Origin: Salinivenus lutea
GTDB taxonomy: Bacteria; Bacteroidota; Rhodothermia; Rhodothermales; Salinibacteraceae
Reading direction: 5' to 3'
NCBI GenBank assembly: GCA_002894685.1
Contig: NCRC01000034.1
Location: 1-34,966 of the forward strand
Length of the DNA: 34,966 bases
Position numbers and translations under genes: made by a program. The notes under the pieces were generated by a model that was not told the DNA's origin, made no database searches, and saw only the letters and a list, made by a program, of their open reading frames with translations. Below, one piece after another: positions 34,318 through 34,966 of the stretch (positions within the stretch are counted from its first letter, which is position 1; each line of letters begins with the position of its first letter).

Positions 34318-34966
34318 ATGCTCGACCGCCGCCCCTCTCCCGGCTCCGGTTTCCCGCCCGCTCGCCTCGCCCTCCTCGTTCCCCTCCTGCTGCTCGGCCT
34401 CGCCGGCCCGGCCGCGGCGCAGACGCCCCTCCAGCTGCTCGACCGCGTGGACGGGATCGGGGAGACGCCCCGCGAGGGCGCCCCCCTGCCCGAATCAACG
34501 CGGGTCGTGCAGCTCCCGTACGAGGCCGCCGATGCCCACACGCTCCCCAACGCCGACGTGCCGCGAAAAGAACTGTCCCGGCGCATCGTCGACCGGATCG
34601 AGTCCGAGGGGGAGCGCCCGCCCCTCGGCGCCGACGGCCGGACGCCCTGGACGGTCGCCCCCACGGCCCCGTCGGGTGCCGTCTATTATCTTCTCGCCGA
34701 AACCCCCGACGGCACGCTCTACGAGAGCTATGTCAACACGGGCCGCGGCTTTGTCCCCGGCTTCGACGCCGTGCAGTCGGGGCGCATGACGATGGGGCCG
34801 GTGCCCGAGGCGGCCCGGGCCCGCATGCGGAGCGCCCTGCGGGTGGGGCGGGAGAGCCGGGCCGACGCCCGCGCGGACACGAGTGCGACGCCTGCGTCCA
34901 GCGCCCCCGCCGACCCCACCGCCGCGGACACGACGGCCCCCGAGACGGCAGGCGTCGACACGACGA
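34318..34966 (+). CDS. Secreted protein of unknown function (5' part, runs off window)
   Basis: An open frame from ATG 34318 to the window edge (216 codons seen). Residues 1-36 form a signal peptide (LALLVPLLLLGLAGPAAAQ). A mature region with alternating strands and charged residues follows (RVVQLPYEAADAHTLPNADV, VYYLLAETPDGTLYESYVNTGRGF). From about residue 175 it becomes an Ala/Thr/Asp/Pro-rich low-complexity stretch (ADTSATPASSAPADPTAADT), which looks like a linker or a wall/surface spacer. No domain is recognised. It lies downstream of the exosortase pair in the same direction; whether it is an exosortase substrate cannot be told, since the C-terminus is not in the window. Confidence 0.7.
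   Translation, partial: MLDRRPSPGSGFPPARLALLVPLLLLGLAGPAAAQTPLQLLDRVDGIGETPREGAPLPESTRVVQLPYEAADAHTLPNADVPRKELSRRIVDRIESEGERPPLGADGRTPWTVAPTAPSGAVYYLLAETPDGTLYESYVNTGRGFVPGFDAVQSGRMTMGPVPEAARARMRSALRVGRESRADARADTSATPASSAPADPTAADTTAPETAGVDTT

Overview
The window is high-GC DNA with an acidic predicted proteome. It carries an UpxY-type NusG paralogue, a Wzi-family capsule protein, an exosortase with a cysteine-arginine-histidine triad, and a sensor kinase that reads like a haloarchaeal one. This points to a halophilic member of the Bacteroidota/Rhodothermota line, most like Salinibacter. That assignment is inference from protein style; no rRNA or other marker gene is present.

Layout. 1-5007 (flank, mostly + strand): a small hypothetical on the minus strand, a 7TM-PAS histidine kinase, a NusG/UpxY-like antiterminator and a Wzi-like outer-membrane capsule protein. 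5049-32574 (minus strand, transcribed right to left): a Wzx/Wzy-type exopolysaccharide locus. From its promoter-proximal end it encodes a short Wza-like export protein, a Wzc-like co-polymerase/tyrosine kinase, a patch of mobile-element and deletion debris (two integrase copies, an ugd-uxs deletion scar), a Wzx flippase, an IS256-family remnant, glycosyltransferases, a Wzy-like polymerase, three sulfotransferases, a GDP-mannose 3,5-epimerase-like enzyme, GDP-L-fucose synthase, GDP-mannose 4,6-dehydratase, the initiating sugar-phosphate transferase and a UDP-sugar epimerase. 33141-34966 (+ strand): an exosortase-family protein, a small membrane partner and a truncated secreted protein.

How the genes work together. 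The PglC/WcaJ-like transferase would load the first sugar on undecaprenyl phosphate. Five GT4-like transferases extend it with sugars that include GDP-L-fucose (Gmd+Fcl) and an epimerised GDP-hexose. Sulfotransferases may sulfate the product, Wzx flips the unit, Wzy polymerises it, Wzc/Wza control length and export, and Wzi may anchor the polymer at the surface. The UpxY-like factor would help transcription through the long operon.

Most unusual feature. Between fcl and gmd sits a four-helix-bundle (S23/IVP family) gene that is not inside a 23S rRNA gene. It is flanked by two inverted arrays of a degenerate 7-bp DNA unit (ACGTNGA) kept in exact 7-nt register: 15 units on one side and 10 on the other. 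A third, short array with no helix-bundle gene lies at the wzc stop codon, where a truncated integrase copy begins. I treat this as a candidate undescribed gene-plus-repeat element. Other signs of a plastic locus are low-GC genes for basic proteins (10544-11839, 22852-24027), a sulfotransferase whose two halves differ sharply in base composition, a degenerate IS256 transposase, a fused ugd/uxs scar, and an integrase whose catalytic tyrosine appears replaced by serine.
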